Source: Jejuia algarum (GTDB taxonomy: Bacteria; Bacteroidota; Bacteroidia; Flavobacteriales; Flavobacteriaceae). From it: 64,000 bases of DNA. Positions 27,216 to 36,018 of the stretch are shown one piece after another (positions within the stretch are counted from its first letter, which is position 1; each line of letters begins with the position of its first letter). The translations under genes were made by a program, and so were the position numbers. The stretch spans positions 62,001 through 126,000 of the forward strand of contig CANMAQ010000001.1 of NCBI GenBank assembly GCA_947495775.1. The letters run 5' to 3'. The notes beneath the pieces were generated by a model that saw only the letters and a list, made by a program, of their open reading frames with translations, was not told where the DNA came from and did not search any database.

Positions 27216-28031
27216 CTAAATATCATCTGCCCCTATCCGGTCTATATCTGTTCGAGTGTCAAATCCAAATAGTGTTTTATAAGTGGTATAGAACGGCAAA
27301 TAAAACAAAGAAAACGTAAATAACATCCCTACACCACAAGCTATAATACCTAACATCCCAAGTATACCTCCAACAACAAGAAGACCAAATAGCAATGCCC
27401 ATTTACGAGAACCTAATTTAAAACTTAACACGAAAATATCTGAAACTTCCAAGTCTGTATTAAAGGCTAGAAAAAGAACAAATAGCGAGGAGTACACACT
27501 AAAAATAAATGTTATTCCCATTTTTAATAACGATGCAGAAAATCCGGGTAAGAACTTTTCAAAAACAAGATTAAGTAACGCTAATAATAAGGAGAATGCA
27601 GCAATAGCGCACAACTTATCTAATGTACGCCCTCTAAAGAAATAAAAAAAATCTGAAAACGCATACGTCTCCTCATGGTCTATCTTTTTTACAATTCGAT
27701 AAAACCCCGCTACTAAAGCCGTGCTTAAAAAGGTATATACCAAGACAAATCCTAAAGTTATATATTGAATTTTAGCTGTCATTGCCCCCAACGAATTCCC
27801 AACTTGATTAGGGTCTAATGCTTCTGTACGAACTTGCGTCATGGCCTCCTGAAACATAGGCAAATAAACAAACACCATAAAAGGAATCATTATCCCAAAT
27901 AATACCGCCATTAAAATTAAACCTTGTACCCATACCTTTTTAAACAATTCCAAAGATGTACTTAGTATCGTACCAAAGTCTAAATGGTCTGCAGTATCTA
28001 TTTTCGACAATAATGTTGCAAATGTGTTCAT
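27216..28031 (-). CDS. Multi-pass membrane protein, copy B of a tandem pair
   Basis: This 271-residue protein has about six transmembrane segments. It begins with a soluble amphipathic stretch containing DFGTILSTSLELFKKVWVQG, near-identical in pattern to the neighbour's N-terminus, and later shows the same YAFSDFFYFFRGR motif. The two genes are tandem duplicates, separated by 32 bases. I do not recognise a named family; similar pairs occur in Flavobacteriia as hypothetical inner-membrane proteins. It ends with an acidic tail (DTRTDIDRIGADDI). A role cannot be inferred. Confidence 0.75.
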   Translation of the reverse strand: MNTFATLLSKIDTADHLDFGTILSTSLELFKKVWVQGLILMAVLFGIMIPFMVFVYLPMFQEAMTQVRTEALDPNQVGNSLGAMTAKIQYITLGFVLVYTFLSTALVAGFYRIVKKIDHEETYAFSDFFYFFRGRTLDKLCAIAAFSLLLALLNLVFEKFLPGFSASLLKMGITFIFSVYSSLFVLFLAFNTDLEVSDIFVLSFKLGSRKWALLFGLLVVGGILGMLGIIACGVGMLFTFSLFYLPFYTTYKTLFGFDTRTDIDRIGADDI

Positions 28032-28063
28032 ATTTCAATAAATTATAGTGCATTATACATCTT

Positions 28064-28846
28064 TTAAAGTGGTTCTCCTATGAGATCTATCTCTGTTGCT
28101 TTATCATGAAACCCAACAACATGCTTGTATACAAAATACACAGGATGATACATAAATGCCTGTAAAAAAAGTTGTCCTATACCGCATGAAAACATTGCTA
28201 TGGCGTATATTCCTAAATAAGTCGCAATTAACAGTACAAATGTCAGCCCCCATTTTTCATGTCCTAATTTAAAACTAAGTTTGAAAACAGACCTAACATC
28301 CATATCTTCATTATATGCTAAAAATAAAATAGTGTAAGACAACGGCACAATAACATATATCACGGGGATAAAACACAATAGGCAGCATGGTATTATCACG
28401 CAAAACGCATACAGCAATAGCGTTGTTATTTTTAATAAATTACGGCCTTTGAAAAAATAAAAGAAATCAGAAAAACCAACGTCTTCGTTATAATCTAATT
28501 TTTTCATTATTCTAAAATATGCTGCGGTTAAAGCTGTAGGCGCCACTAAAAGCAAAAAAACACCTATTCCGAAACACAAAACCCCCAATACACTTGCTCC
28601 AGCCAATAGTCCTCTAACAAAGTTCGGGTCTGTATAGTCATTTCCCAATTGCCCAATAATGATACCGAAAAAAAAGAGATACATAAGCAGAACTACAGGG
28701 ATGAAAACTGCTCCCGTTAGCACTTGCAACAATAACCCCTGCACCCAGGTCTTCTTAAATAATGCTAAGGATTCGCTTAAAATATCTCCAAAATCTAATT
28801 GTTTCGCTTCTTGTATTCTGGCTGTTAAATTTTCTAAAGTAGGCAT
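28064..28846 (-). CDS. Multi-pass membrane protein, copy A of a tandem pair
   Basis: The 260-residue protein has about six predicted transmembrane segments, many Phe and Cys (GIIIPCCLLCFI-like stretch near 150), and the same opening and middle motifs as the next gene (LDFGDILSESLALFKKTWVQG; VGFSDFFYFFKGR). It lies first in the pair. Identity to the neighbour is concentrated in these cytoplasmic parts, which suggests a shared partner or fold; the membrane segments have diverged. Function is unknown. Confidence 0.75.
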   Translation of the reverse strand: MPTLENLTARIQEAKQLDFGDILSESLALFKKTWVQGLLLQVLTGAVFIPVVLLMYLFFFGIIIGQLGNDYTDPNFVRGLLAGASVLGVLCFGIGVFLLLVAPTALTAAYFRIMKKLDYNEDVGFSDFFYFFKGRNLLKITTLLLYAFCVIIPCCLLCFIPVIYVIVPLSYTILFLAYNEDMDVRSVFKLSFKLGHEKWGLTFVLLIATYLGIYAIAMFSCGIGQLFLQAFMYHPVYFVYKHVVGFHDKATEIDLIGEPL

Positions 28847-28893
28847 CGTTTAAAATTAAAAAGAAATTCGATTATTAAGCTACAAGTATAATC

Positions 28894-28918
28894 AAAAAAA
28901 ACCTGCACACAAGCAGGT
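28894..28918 (-). terminator. Terminator of the 29-kb lipoprotein gene
   Basis: ACCTGC (28901-28906) pairs with GCAGGT (28913-28918) around a 6-base loop. On the minus strand it is followed by seven Ts. It lies about 60 bases after the stop codon at 28982. Confidence 0.75.
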
Positions 28919-28981
28919 CTTTTAATTTATTAAAAAAGCAATATCTCTTACATTATATGCTGTACAAATTATAACACAATA

Positions 28982-29698
28982 CTATTCAAATTGCAAAACA
29001 GGAACCCCTTCAATGCAAACTACACTAGTAGGTAACGCCAACACCTCACAGGTTGAAAAGACACCCCATTTCTCATTATAAGCTTGTTCTGTTTTTGTAT
29101 AGGCTTGTACTGCATTTAAAAACGCCGTAGTATCTATGGTTTTTGGATAGACCAGAACACCTTGAGGCCCTCCACAAGCTTTATTTCCATATGTGGTAAC
29201 ACCCCATTCGGAGGTCACTTCGCAAGTCATCTCTCCACGATTTTCTTCAAGCGTCTTAAAGGCTTCTAATAAAGCTCTATGTTCTTTTTCCTGAGGGGTA
29301 ACAGCTCGTGTTACTACCAACTCCGTTGTTGTTAAGGCTTCTATTTCCCATGTGTAGTTATTAGGAAAATGTGCTTGTGTAACAGCTATAACATTAGTGC
29401 CTATCATTTCCCATTTACCATTACGATCTGCAAATGTTAATGGCGGTGTAACCCCCCAACCCGAAGCGTGCTCTACAAGCCCCCCCTTTGGCTTAAATTG
29501 CAGGCCAAAGCCTTCTTCTGGCAATTTAGAAGCTCTTCTAAATGTAATTTTATCAGCATCATATTCTGGCGCTTCCCAATAGCCTAACAATAAATTATCT
29601 GTATCAATAATAAGTTCGTCGTCATTAGATTCGCATTTCATATTCATAAAACAAAACAGCATTACTACTGCAAAAAGCACCTTTTTAATTAATCGCAT
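28982..29698 (-). CDS. Hypothetical lipoprotein
   Basis: The chosen ATG at 29698 gives MRLIKKVLFAVVMLFCFMN followed by KCES, a credible lipoprotein signal; the longer start at 29752 has a basic non-signal extension. The mature part (about 215 residues) is soluble and has WGVTPPL and several cysteines, some likely paired (CEVTSEWGV, YGNKACGG, TCEVLALP, VVCIEG). I do not recognise a family. It is transcribed divergently from miaB, whose promoter lies less than 150 bases away. Confidence 0.75.
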   Translation of the reverse strand: MRLIKKVLFAVVMLFCFMNMKCESNDDELIIDTDNLLLGYWEAPEYDADKITFRRASKLPEEGFGLQFKPKGGLVEHASGWGVTPPLTFADRNGKWEMIGTNVIAVTQAHFPNNYTWEIEALTTTELVVTRAVTPQEKEHRALLEAFKTLEENRGEMTCEVTSEWGVTTYGNKACGGPQGVLVYPKTIDTTAFLNAVQAYTKTEQAYNEKWGVFSTCEVLALPTSVVCIEGVPVLQFE

Positions 29699-29804
29699 CG
29701 TCTTCAAACTATTACACTTTTTTTTATCCTTGGGTAAATTACGTAAAATCATTGTATCTAAACGCGTCTTTAACCTTAAAAAACGTTAAAATTCAATCTG
29801 CCAC

Positions 29805-29837
29805 TTTGTCATAAAACTTTTTTTAATTGTATCTTTG
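29805..29837 (+). promoter_or_regulatory. Promoter of the miaB operon
   Basis: Both Bacteroidota elements are visible: TTTG at 29805-29808 (-33) and TATCTTTG at 29830-29837 (-7, perfect), 21 bases apart. The predicted start is about 30 bases before the miaB ATG. This is the clearest promoter in the window. Confidence 0.75.
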
Positions 29838-29871
29838 CACACTTATTGACTTGTAAGAGTCTAGAAATATT

Positions 29872-31320
29872 ATGGAAAAAATCATAGACGAAAGCAAACA
29901 AGGTGCTTCTTTAAAGCTTGACAAGAAAGAAGGCAACACACGCAAACTTTTTATTGAAAGTTATGGGTGCCAGATGAATTTTAGTGATAGTGAAATTGTC
30001 GCTTCTATTCTTACGGAACAGGGCTATAACACGACTCAAAATTTAGAAGACGCCGATCTTGTACTGGTAAATACCTGCTCTATAAGAGATAAAGCAGAAC
30101 AAACCGTAAGAAAGCGTTTAGAGAAATACAACGCTGTTAAAAAAGACGTTAATCCAGATATGAAAGTGGGCGTATTGGGTTGTATGGCCGAGCGCTTAAA
30201 AAGCAAATTTTTGGAGGAAGAAAAAATTGTAGATCTTGTTGTTGGCCCAGATGCTTACAAGGATTTACCTAATCTTTTAGCTGAAGTAGATGATGGTAGA
30301 GAGGCCATAAATGTCATTCTTTCTAAAGAAGAAACCTATGGCGACATTTCCCCTGTGCGCTTAAACACCAATGGGGTTACCGCTTTTGTATCTATTACCC
30401 GTGGCTGTGATAACATGTGTACATTTTGTGTTGTTCCTTTTACGAGAGGACGCGAACGCAGCAGAGAGCCCCATAGTATTATTGAAGAAATAAATGAATT
30501 ATGGGATAAAGGATACAAGGAAGTTACCCTTTTAGGCCAAAACGTAGACAGTTACCTATGGTACGGTGGGGGCTTAAAAAAAGATTTTGAAAAAGCATCT
30601 GATATTGAAAAAGCTACCGCGGTAAATTTCGCAATGCTGCTAGACATGTGTGCTAAAGCACAACCCAAGATGCGCTTTCGGTTTTCGACATCTAACCCTC
30701 AGGATTTCACTTTAGATGTAATCGAGGCCATGGCCAAACACCGCAATATTTGCAATTACATCCATTTACCAGTTCAAAGTGGTAGCAATCGCGTATTAGA
30801 AGCCATGAACCGTTTGCATACACGTGAGGAGTACTTTGAGTTGATAGACACTATTAAGCGCCTCATCCCAGATTGCGCTATAAGTCAAGACATGATTACT
30901 GGCTTCCCTACAGAAACCGAAGAAGACCATCAAGATACCTTATCGTTGATGGCTTATGTAAAATACGACTTTGGCTTTATGTTTGCCTACTCTGAACGTC
31001 CTGGCACATTAGCAGAGCGTAAAATGGAAGACGACATTCCAGAAGCCACAAAAAAGCGCCGTCTTAACGAAATTATTGCCTTACAACAAGAACACAGTTT
31101 GTTGCGTACGCGAGAACATATTGGCAGAACAGAAGAAGTTTTGATTGAAAAACTATCTAAGCGTTCTGACCAACATTGGTCTGGTAGAAACACACAAAAT
31201 ACGATGGTTGTGTTCCCTAAAGGCGCTTATAAGATTGGTGATTTTGTAAATGTTAAAATTACAGATTGTACCAGTGCAACACTTTTGGGAGAACCTATAG
31301 GATATTCAGACAATAACTAA
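29872..31320 (+). CDS. miaB: tRNA-2-methylthio-N6-dimethylallyladenosine synthase MiaB
   Basis: MiaB is a radical-SAM enzyme that adds a methylthio group to i6A37 of tRNAs reading UNN codons. The protein (482 residues) has the MTTase N-terminal domain (ESYGCQMNFSDSEI near residue 28, with Cys ligands), the radical SAM motif RGCDNMCTFCVVPFTRGRE (CxxxCxxC) near 177 and a C-terminal TRAM domain with IGRTEEVLIEKLSKR. MiaB is preferred over RimO because GCQMN is followed by FSDSE. It heads an operon that continues with the sigma-54 activator 18 bases later. Confidence 0.96.
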   Translation: MEKIIDESKQGASLKLDKKEGNTRKLFIESYGCQMNFSDSEIVASILTEQGYNTTQNLEDADLVLVNTCSIRDKAEQTVRKRLEKYNAVKKDVNPDMKVGVLGCMAERLKSKFLEEEKIVDLVVGPDAYKDLPNLLAEVDDGREAINVILSKEETYGDISPVRLNTNGVTAFVSITRGCDNMCTFCVVPFTRGRERSREPHSIIEEINELWDKGYKEVTLLGQNVDSYLWYGGGLKKDFEKASDIEKATAVNFAMLLDMCAKAQPKMRFRFSTSNPQDFTLDVIEAMAKHRNICNYIHLPVQSGSNRVLEAMNRLHTREEYFELIDTIKRLIPDCAISQDMITGFPTETEEDHQDTLSLMAYVKYDFGFMFAYSERPGTLAERKMEDDIPEATKKRRLNEIIALQQEHSLLRTREHIGRTEEVLIEKLSKRSDQHWSGRNTQNTMVVFPKGAYKIGDFVNVKITDCTSATLLGEPIGYSDNN

Positions 31321-31337
31321 AAGACCTTAATCAAAAC

Positions 31338-32615
31338 ATGGAATCTGTACAAGCCATAAAACAACGTTTTGGTATTATAGGAAATACATTAGCGCTAAAC
31401 CGTTCTATAGAAAAAACCATTAGAGTTGCGCCTACAGATATTTCTGTACTTGTAACTGGAGAAAGCGGTGTTGGTAAAGAGAGTATTCCAAAAATCATCC
31501 ACCAACTCTCTCATAGAAAGCACAATAAATACATTGCTGTTAACTGTGGCGCCATACCAGAAGGCACCATAGATAGCGAACTTTTTGGACATGAAAAAGG
31601 AGCTTTTACAGGCGCGACATCTACCCGAAGTGGCTATTTTGAAGTCGCCGACGGTGGTACCATTTTTTTAGATGAAGTTGGCGAATTGCCCCTCACAACA
31701 CAAGTGCGTTTGCTACGTGTTTTAGAAAATGGTGAGTTTATAAAAGTAGGTTCTAGTAAAGTGCAGAAAACAGATGTGCGTATTGTCGCTGCTACAAACG
31801 TTAATATGTTTGAGGCTATAGAAAAAGAAAAATTTCGAGAAGACCTCTATTACCGTTTAAGTACTGTAGAAATAGAACTACCCCCACTTCGTGAACGCTT
31901 AGACGATATTCACTTATTATTTCGGAAATTTGCGAGTGATTTTGCGTTAAAATACAAAATGCCTACCGTTAAGCTTACCGATAATGCCGTACAATTGCTT
32001 TTAAAACACCGTTGGAGTGGTAACATTAGGCAACTGAGAAATGTCGCTGAACAAATTTCTGTATTGGAGCAAAACCGAACCATTTCTGCAGAAGCTTTAA
32101 AAAGTTACCTTCCTGCCAAAGGCTCAAGACACCTTCCCGCGGTTATAAAATCTTCAAAAAGCGAAAGTGATTTTAGCAGTGAACGTGAAATTCTCTACAA
32201 AGTACTTTTCGACATGAAAAGTGATTTAAATGATTTGAAGACACTCACTATGGAATTGATGAAAAATGGCAATTCTAAAGATGTAGAAAAAGAAAACGAG
32301 CATCTTATTCAAAAAATATATGGCGATGATGATGCCGCTAATATGGCAGATGATTTTACCTTTGAAGAAGAGAGCATTGTAGAAAGCCCTGAAGTACTGT
32401 CCATTCCAGAGCACATCAGCCCGACTGCTGTAGACGATAAATACCATTTTGCTGAAGAAATAGAAGAGGAAGAAACGCTGTCTTTACATGACAAAGAATT
32501 AGAATTGATTAAAAAATCTTTAGAACGCCACAACGGCAAACGTAAATTAGCTGCAACAGAGTTAGGTATCAGTGAACGCACGCTTTATAGAAAAATTAAA
32601 CAATATGATTTATAA
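31338..32615 (+). CDS. Sigma-54-dependent transcriptional activator
   Basis: This 425-residue AAA+ activator remodels sigma-54 RNA polymerase. It lacks a receiver or sensor domain: the ATPase begins right at the N-terminus. Walker A is GESGVGKE (41-48), the sigma-54-contacting loop is GAFTGA (88-93) and Walker B is IFLDEVGEL (109-117). The arginine finger region FREDLYYRL is present. Between the ATPase and the Fis-type HTH (about 385-425) lies a long acidic, Glu/Asp-rich linker. Without a sensor domain it may be constitutively active or controlled by level or a partner. It lies between miaB and genes leading to groESL. Confidence 0.92.
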   Translation: MESVQAIKQRFGIIGNTLALNRSIEKTIRVAPTDISVLVTGESGVGKESIPKIIHQLSHRKHNKYIAVNCGAIPEGTIDSELFGHEKGAFTGATSTRSGYFEVADGGTIFLDEVGELPLTTQVRLLRVLENGEFIKVGSSKVQKTDVRIVAATNVNMFEAIEKEKFREDLYYRLSTVEIELPPLRERLDDIHLLFRKFASDFALKYKMPTVKLTDNAVQLLLKHRWSGNIRQLRNVAEQISVLEQNRTISAEALKSYLPAKGSRHLPAVIKSSKSESDFSSEREILYKVLFDMKSDLNDLKTLTMELMKNGNSKDVEKENEHLIQKIYGDDDAANMADDFTFEEESIVESPEVLSIPEHISPTAVDDKYHFAEEIEEEETLSLHDKELELIKKSLERHNGKRKLAATELGISERTLYRKIKQYDL

Positions 32616-32628
32616 ACCCCAAAATATC

Positions 32629-34032
32629 ATGAAAAAAATTACAGCCTACCTACTTGTCTTAGTTCTAACACCTTTAACTATTGGTGCTCAGGACCTCGAA
32701 ATAGATACTGAATTTGGTGTTAATGGTACATTTCGTCATGAACTTTTAGACTCCCAAGCGCAAACAGGTTTACTTATCTTAAACGGTGATGCTTTACTTA
32801 TATATGCCCAATCAAGAGCTTCTAATAGTAGTATTTATGAAAATATTATTATAAAAATTTTTAATGATGGCACTATAGACAGTTCTTTTGCAGACAATGG
32901 CGTATTAACTTTACCAGATTACCCTGGCAATTTTAGTGTCAAAACGCAAAACTCAAATAGTTTCCTTGTACGGTTTGATAGCACATCATCTTCCTCTAAC
33001 ACCAATCAATCTGTCTTAAAATATACCAATACAGGACAACCTGACATAAATTTCGCTTCTAATGGAGAATTATTGATTCCAGGGAATGGTTCTTCGTCCT
33101 CAAATCTAATTATATTAAACGATGAGTCTTTCTTAGTTTCGGACACTGATGAAATATACAAATTTGACGTGAATGGCAATCCTGATTTAACTTATGGCAC
33201 TAATGGTGTTGTTAATGTATCTTTAAATCGTTTTTTAGACATTACGGAGAACAACAGTTTTTTTACACTCTCATCAACAGGTATCAATAAAAAGGATGTT
33301 AATGGCAATCCTATTCTCTCTTTTGATGGTAATGGTACTTTTAATTTTCCTGTAGATTTTCAATCTGACTACACTGGAATTCTAACTCAAAACAACACTA
33401 TTCTTTGTCTAAATATTGGTGGCCCCTCTAATAATCTGTATAAGATGAACACAGATGGCGTATTAGACATGAATTTTAACAATCAAGGTAGTGTTGATTT
33501 AAACAATAATGATCAAACGTTGATTCAATTTTTCGATATTACACTATTTAATGGTCTTTTTTTTATCATGGGCGACACCACAACACCAGAACCCTTCTTA
33601 ATAAGTTATAACAGTTCTGGGGAGCTTGTACAAATAAATGGCAACGACTCTTACGTAGAGACAAGTATTGATGATCTTTTCTATGATAACATTACTGGCA
33701 CAGAAAACGCTTTATACGCTAATGGCATCTCTTTTGAGAACGATACAAATAATCTTGTAATCGTTAAATACAGTCAACCTTCATTATCCACAGAGAACAC
33801 CTTAACAAACTCAACTGCAATAAACTACTCCAACCCAGTAAAAAATAAATTGATTTTAAATACCAACAAAGCACTTGAGAAAATAGAAATTTACAATTTA
33901 AATGGTTCACTAATTACATCTGTAAATAAAACGAACACAATAGATACTCAAAACCTAAGTTCTGGCGTTTATATAATGAGAGCTTATCCCAAAGGAAACC
34001 CTTCAGTAGTAAGAAAAATAATTAAACAGTAA
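32629..34032 (+). CDS. Secreted delta-60-repeat protein with T9SS sorting tail
   Basis: The chosen ATG (32629) gives a signal peptide (KKITAYLLVLVLTPLTIGAQ); the longer frame would overlap the previous gene. The mature part has several delta-60-like repeats of the style D..FG.NG (DTEFGVNGTF, DSSFADNGVLTL, DLTYGTNGVV, ILSFDGNGTF), which suggests a seven-bladed or similar propeller. The C-terminal 75 residues (NYSNPVKNKLIL ... KIEIYNLNG ... YIMRAYPKG) form a type A T9SS sorting domain. It is therefore a cell-surface or secreted cargo. It sits between a regulator and lptE, 13 bases after the former. Confidence 0.85.
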   Translation: MKKITAYLLVLVLTPLTIGAQDLEIDTEFGVNGTFRHELLDSQAQTGLLILNGDALLIYAQSRASNSSIYENIIIKIFNDGTIDSSFADNGVLTLPDYPGNFSVKTQNSNSFLVRFDSTSSSSNTNQSVLKYTNTGQPDINFASNGELLIPGNGSSSSNLIILNDESFLVSDTDEIYKFDVNGNPDLTYGTNGVVNVSLNRFLDITENNSFFTLSSTGINKKDVNGNPILSFDGNGTFNFPVDFQSDYTGILTQNNTILCLNIGGPSNNLYKMNTDGVLDMNFNNQGSVDLNNNDQTLIQFFDITLFNGLFFIMGDTTTPEPFLISYNSSGELVQINGNDSYVETSIDDLFYDNITGTENALYANGISFENDTNNLVIVKYSQPSLSTENTLTNSTAINYSNPVKNKLILNTNKALEKIEIYNLNGSLITSVNKTNTIDTQNLSSGVYIMRAYPKGNPSVVRKIIKQ

Positions 34033-34057
34033 TTACCTATTCATTTATCTGGCAAAT

Positions 34058-34564
34058 ATGAAAATCTTAAAATTGATTGTATTATGTATTGTACCACTAA
34101 TAAGCACCTCTTGTGGCATATACTCTTTTACAGGCGCTTCTATTTCGCCAGACACAAAAACATTTCAAGTCAATCGGTTTGAAAATAATGCCCTTTTAGT
34201 AGAGCCTGGTTTAGAATTAACGTTTAGAAATAGCATGATTGAAATTTTGGAAAACCAAACCAATCTTAATAATGTGAACTCAAACGGTGACCTTTTGTAC
34301 GAAGGCGAAATTACAGAATACCGTATTTCTCCAACGACAGCAACCTCTGAAAATACTGCGGCTCAAAACAGACTCACCATAAGTGTTAAAATTCACTTTT
34401 TTGACAAAAACGATCCCGAAGCCGAATTTGACAAAACCTTTTCTTTTTTCAGCGATTTTAACGGTCCAGCCATTTTAACAGGTAGCGTTAGAGATGGTGC
34501 TATTGAAGAAATTTTTGAACGCATCACTCAAGATATATTTAACGCCTCTTTGGCCAAATGGTAA
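34058..34564 (+). CDS. lptE: LPS assembly lipoprotein LptE
   Basis: LptE plugs the LptD barrel and helps insert LPS into the outer membrane. The 168-residue lipoprotein has the lipobox (VPLISTSCGIYSFTGAS, Cys at residue 21), the phrase YSFTGASI near 24 and a central alpha/beta domain (LTFRNSMIEILENQTNL; GDLLYEGEITEYRISPTT). Length and order match Bacteroidota LptE. It is followed by a 7-base gap and the TPR-protein start at 34572. Confidence 0.88.
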   Translation: MKILKLIVLCIVPLISTSCGIYSFTGASISPDTKTFQVNRFENNALLVEPGLELTFRNSMIEILENQTNLNNVNSNGDLLYEGEITEYRISPTTATSENTAAQNRLTISVKIHFFDKNDPEAEFDKTFSFFSDFNGPAILTGSVRDGAIEEIFERITQDIFNASLAKW

Positions 34565-34571
34565 TAACGCT

Positions 34572-35501
34572 TTGAACAGTCACGATTTCACCTCCCTTTT
34601 ACAAAATCCGCAACATATCAATGCGCAAAAAACGGAAGCCTTAACCGCAATCGTTAACGCCCACCCTTATTTTCAAGCTGCAAAAGCACTACACCTCAAA
34701 GGTTTAAGACAACAAGAGAGTGACCTGTACAACCAACATCTTAAAATTACTGCTGCATATACTACAGACCGTAGTATTTTATTTGATTTTATTACCTCTG
34801 ATAGCTTCATTCAAAATGAAATTTCTAAAGCCATAAAGAAAAATAGTGCGCATTTACATGATATAGACGTTACTGTAGATGACATTTCCGTACGCAAAGG
34901 CCAAACTATAGACGACACTTTAAAACAACACATCAAAGCTACCACTGGCGTTTTAGATCCGGAGTTGTTCCAACCCAAAACACCATTGCCCAATAAAATA
35001 CACTCAAAAACGAATACATCCCAAGTAATACCGCCGTCTGAGACCGAAGATGCTAAAAGCACCACGCCTGCAGCTGTTCTTAGTTTGGGGAAACCTCTAA
35101 ATTTTGAAAAACGTGAAACACATTCTTTTAATGAGTGGCTTAAATTAACACGTTTAGCACCTGTAGAGCGGGATAATGTTCTATCAGAAATAGCTCCTAT
35201 AAGTACACCCCAAACATCTGAAAAAGAAAAGCAAGATGAAATTATAGATAAATTTATTTCGCAAAATCCTAAAATTAAACCCGTAAAGACCTCTGTTAAC
35301 AAGGCCAATCTAGCCCATACACATAAAACAGAACCCGAGGGTTTAATGACCGAAACCTTAGCTCGTATATACGTAGAACAAAAAAATTACAAAAAGGCAA
35401 TTCAATCCTATAAGATATTAAGTTTGAAATATCCAGAAAAAAGTGGTTTCTTTGCAAACCAAATTAGAGCAGTAGAACAATTACAAGAACAAAATAAATA
35501 A
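34572..35501 (+). CDS. Hypothetical protein with C-terminal TPR
   Basis: I place the start at a TTG (34572, residues NSHDFTSLLQNPQ), 7 bases after the lptE stop. The only ATG in frame (34494) lies inside lptE and adds 26 residues that look like frame-shadow sequence. The product (309 residues) begins with a conserved helical part (AIVNAHPYFQAAKALHLKGL), has a poorly ordered middle rich in Pro, Thr and Lys, and ends in one TPR-like unit (ARIYVEQKNYKKAIQSYKIL). Its neighbours (lptE and secG) suggest an envelope-related role. No signal peptide is seen. Confidence 0.75.
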   Translation: MNSHDFTSLLQNPQHINAQKTEALTAIVNAHPYFQAAKALHLKGLRQQESDLYNQHLKITAAYTTDRSILFDFITSDSFIQNEISKAIKKNSAHLHDIDVTVDDISVRKGQTIDDTLKQHIKATTGVLDPELFQPKTPLPNKIHSKTNTSQVIPPSETEDAKSTTPAAVLSLGKPLNFEKRETHSFNEWLKLTRLAPVERDNVLSEIAPISTPQTSEKEKQDEIIDKFISQNPKIKPVKTSVNKANLAHTHKTEPEGLMTETLARIYVEQKNYKKAIQSYKILSLKYPEKSGFFANQIRAVEQLQEQNK

Positions 35502-35506
35502 GAATA

Positions 35507-35854
35507 ATGGGTACGTTTACAATATTTTTAGTCCTTATCGTAGTTGTAGCATTTTTACTAATTGTAGTAGTTATGGTACAAAACCCAAAAGGAGGCGGTT
35601 TATCATCATCTTTTGGTGGCGGTGGCACACAACAATTAGGTGGAGTTAAGAAGACCACAGATTTTTTAGACCGAAGCACATGGACTTTAGCAACCTTACT
35701 TTTAGTACTGATATTAGTATCTAATGTAGCTATAAACCGAGGTGACAGTAGTAATACTTCTAAAGCTTTTGATGCCGATGCAGAAACAGCTCAACCTCTA
35801 CCTTCAACAGCTCCAGATGCTCAGCCATTACCAGCTGCAGATACAGCAAAATAA
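35507..35854 (+). CDS. secG: Preprotein translocase subunit SecG
   Basis: SecG is the third component of the SecYEG translocase. Two transmembrane helices (residues 4-24 and about 60-78) flank the conserved QNPKGGGLSSSFGGGG loop near 25. The 115-residue product has an extra Pro/Ala/Asp-rich C-terminal tail (PLPSTAPDAQPLPAAD), a common Bacteroidota addition. It starts 5 bases after the TPR gene and is the last gene before a terminator. Confidence 0.95.
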   Translation: MGTFTIFLVLIVVVAFLLIVVVMVQNPKGGGLSSSFGGGGTQQLGGVKKTTDFLDRSTWTLATLLLVLILVSNVAINRGDSSNTSKAFDADAETAQPLPSTAPDAQPLPAADTAK

Positions 35855-35892
35855 ACAGAATAGTTTAAAAACTATTGCGAATATAACGCTAC

Positions 35893-35922
35893 AATGCCAA
35901 CTTTTTTAGTTGGCATTTTTTT
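35893..35922 (+). terminator. Terminator after secG
   Basis: AATGCCAACT (35893-35902) pairs with AGTTGGCATT (35908-35917) and is followed by a T-run. It closes the miaB-to-secG transcript and separates it from groESL. Confidence 0.85.
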
Positions 35923-35926
35923 ATGG

Positions 35927-35967
35927 CTGAAAGTTTGTCAGTTTAAATGTCATGGCACATTTTTAGC
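35927..35967 (+). promoter_or_regulatory. Candidate sigma-54-like promoter with dyad, upstream of groES
   Basis: TGGCAC at 35953-35958 followed by TAGC with its GC at 66-67 gives GG and GC elements exactly 12 bases apart, the -24/-12 spacing of sigma-54 promoters (consensus TGGCACN5TTGC, here TAGC). Upstream lies the dyad CTGAAA GTT TGTCAG (35927-35941), then a further TGTCA at 35949-35953. The start would be near 35979, about 40 bases before groES. No CIRCE element was found. The match is imperfect and must be treated as a hypothesis. Confidence 0.4.
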
Positions 35968-36018
35968 ATATAAGCTAGTCATTACATAATACTATAACAC
36001 ATTAAAACATAAACAAAA

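Noticed and set aside
35918..36018. CIRCE (HrcA) element before groES
   Set aside because: No TTAGCACTC-N9-GAGTGCTAA pattern is present in the interval.
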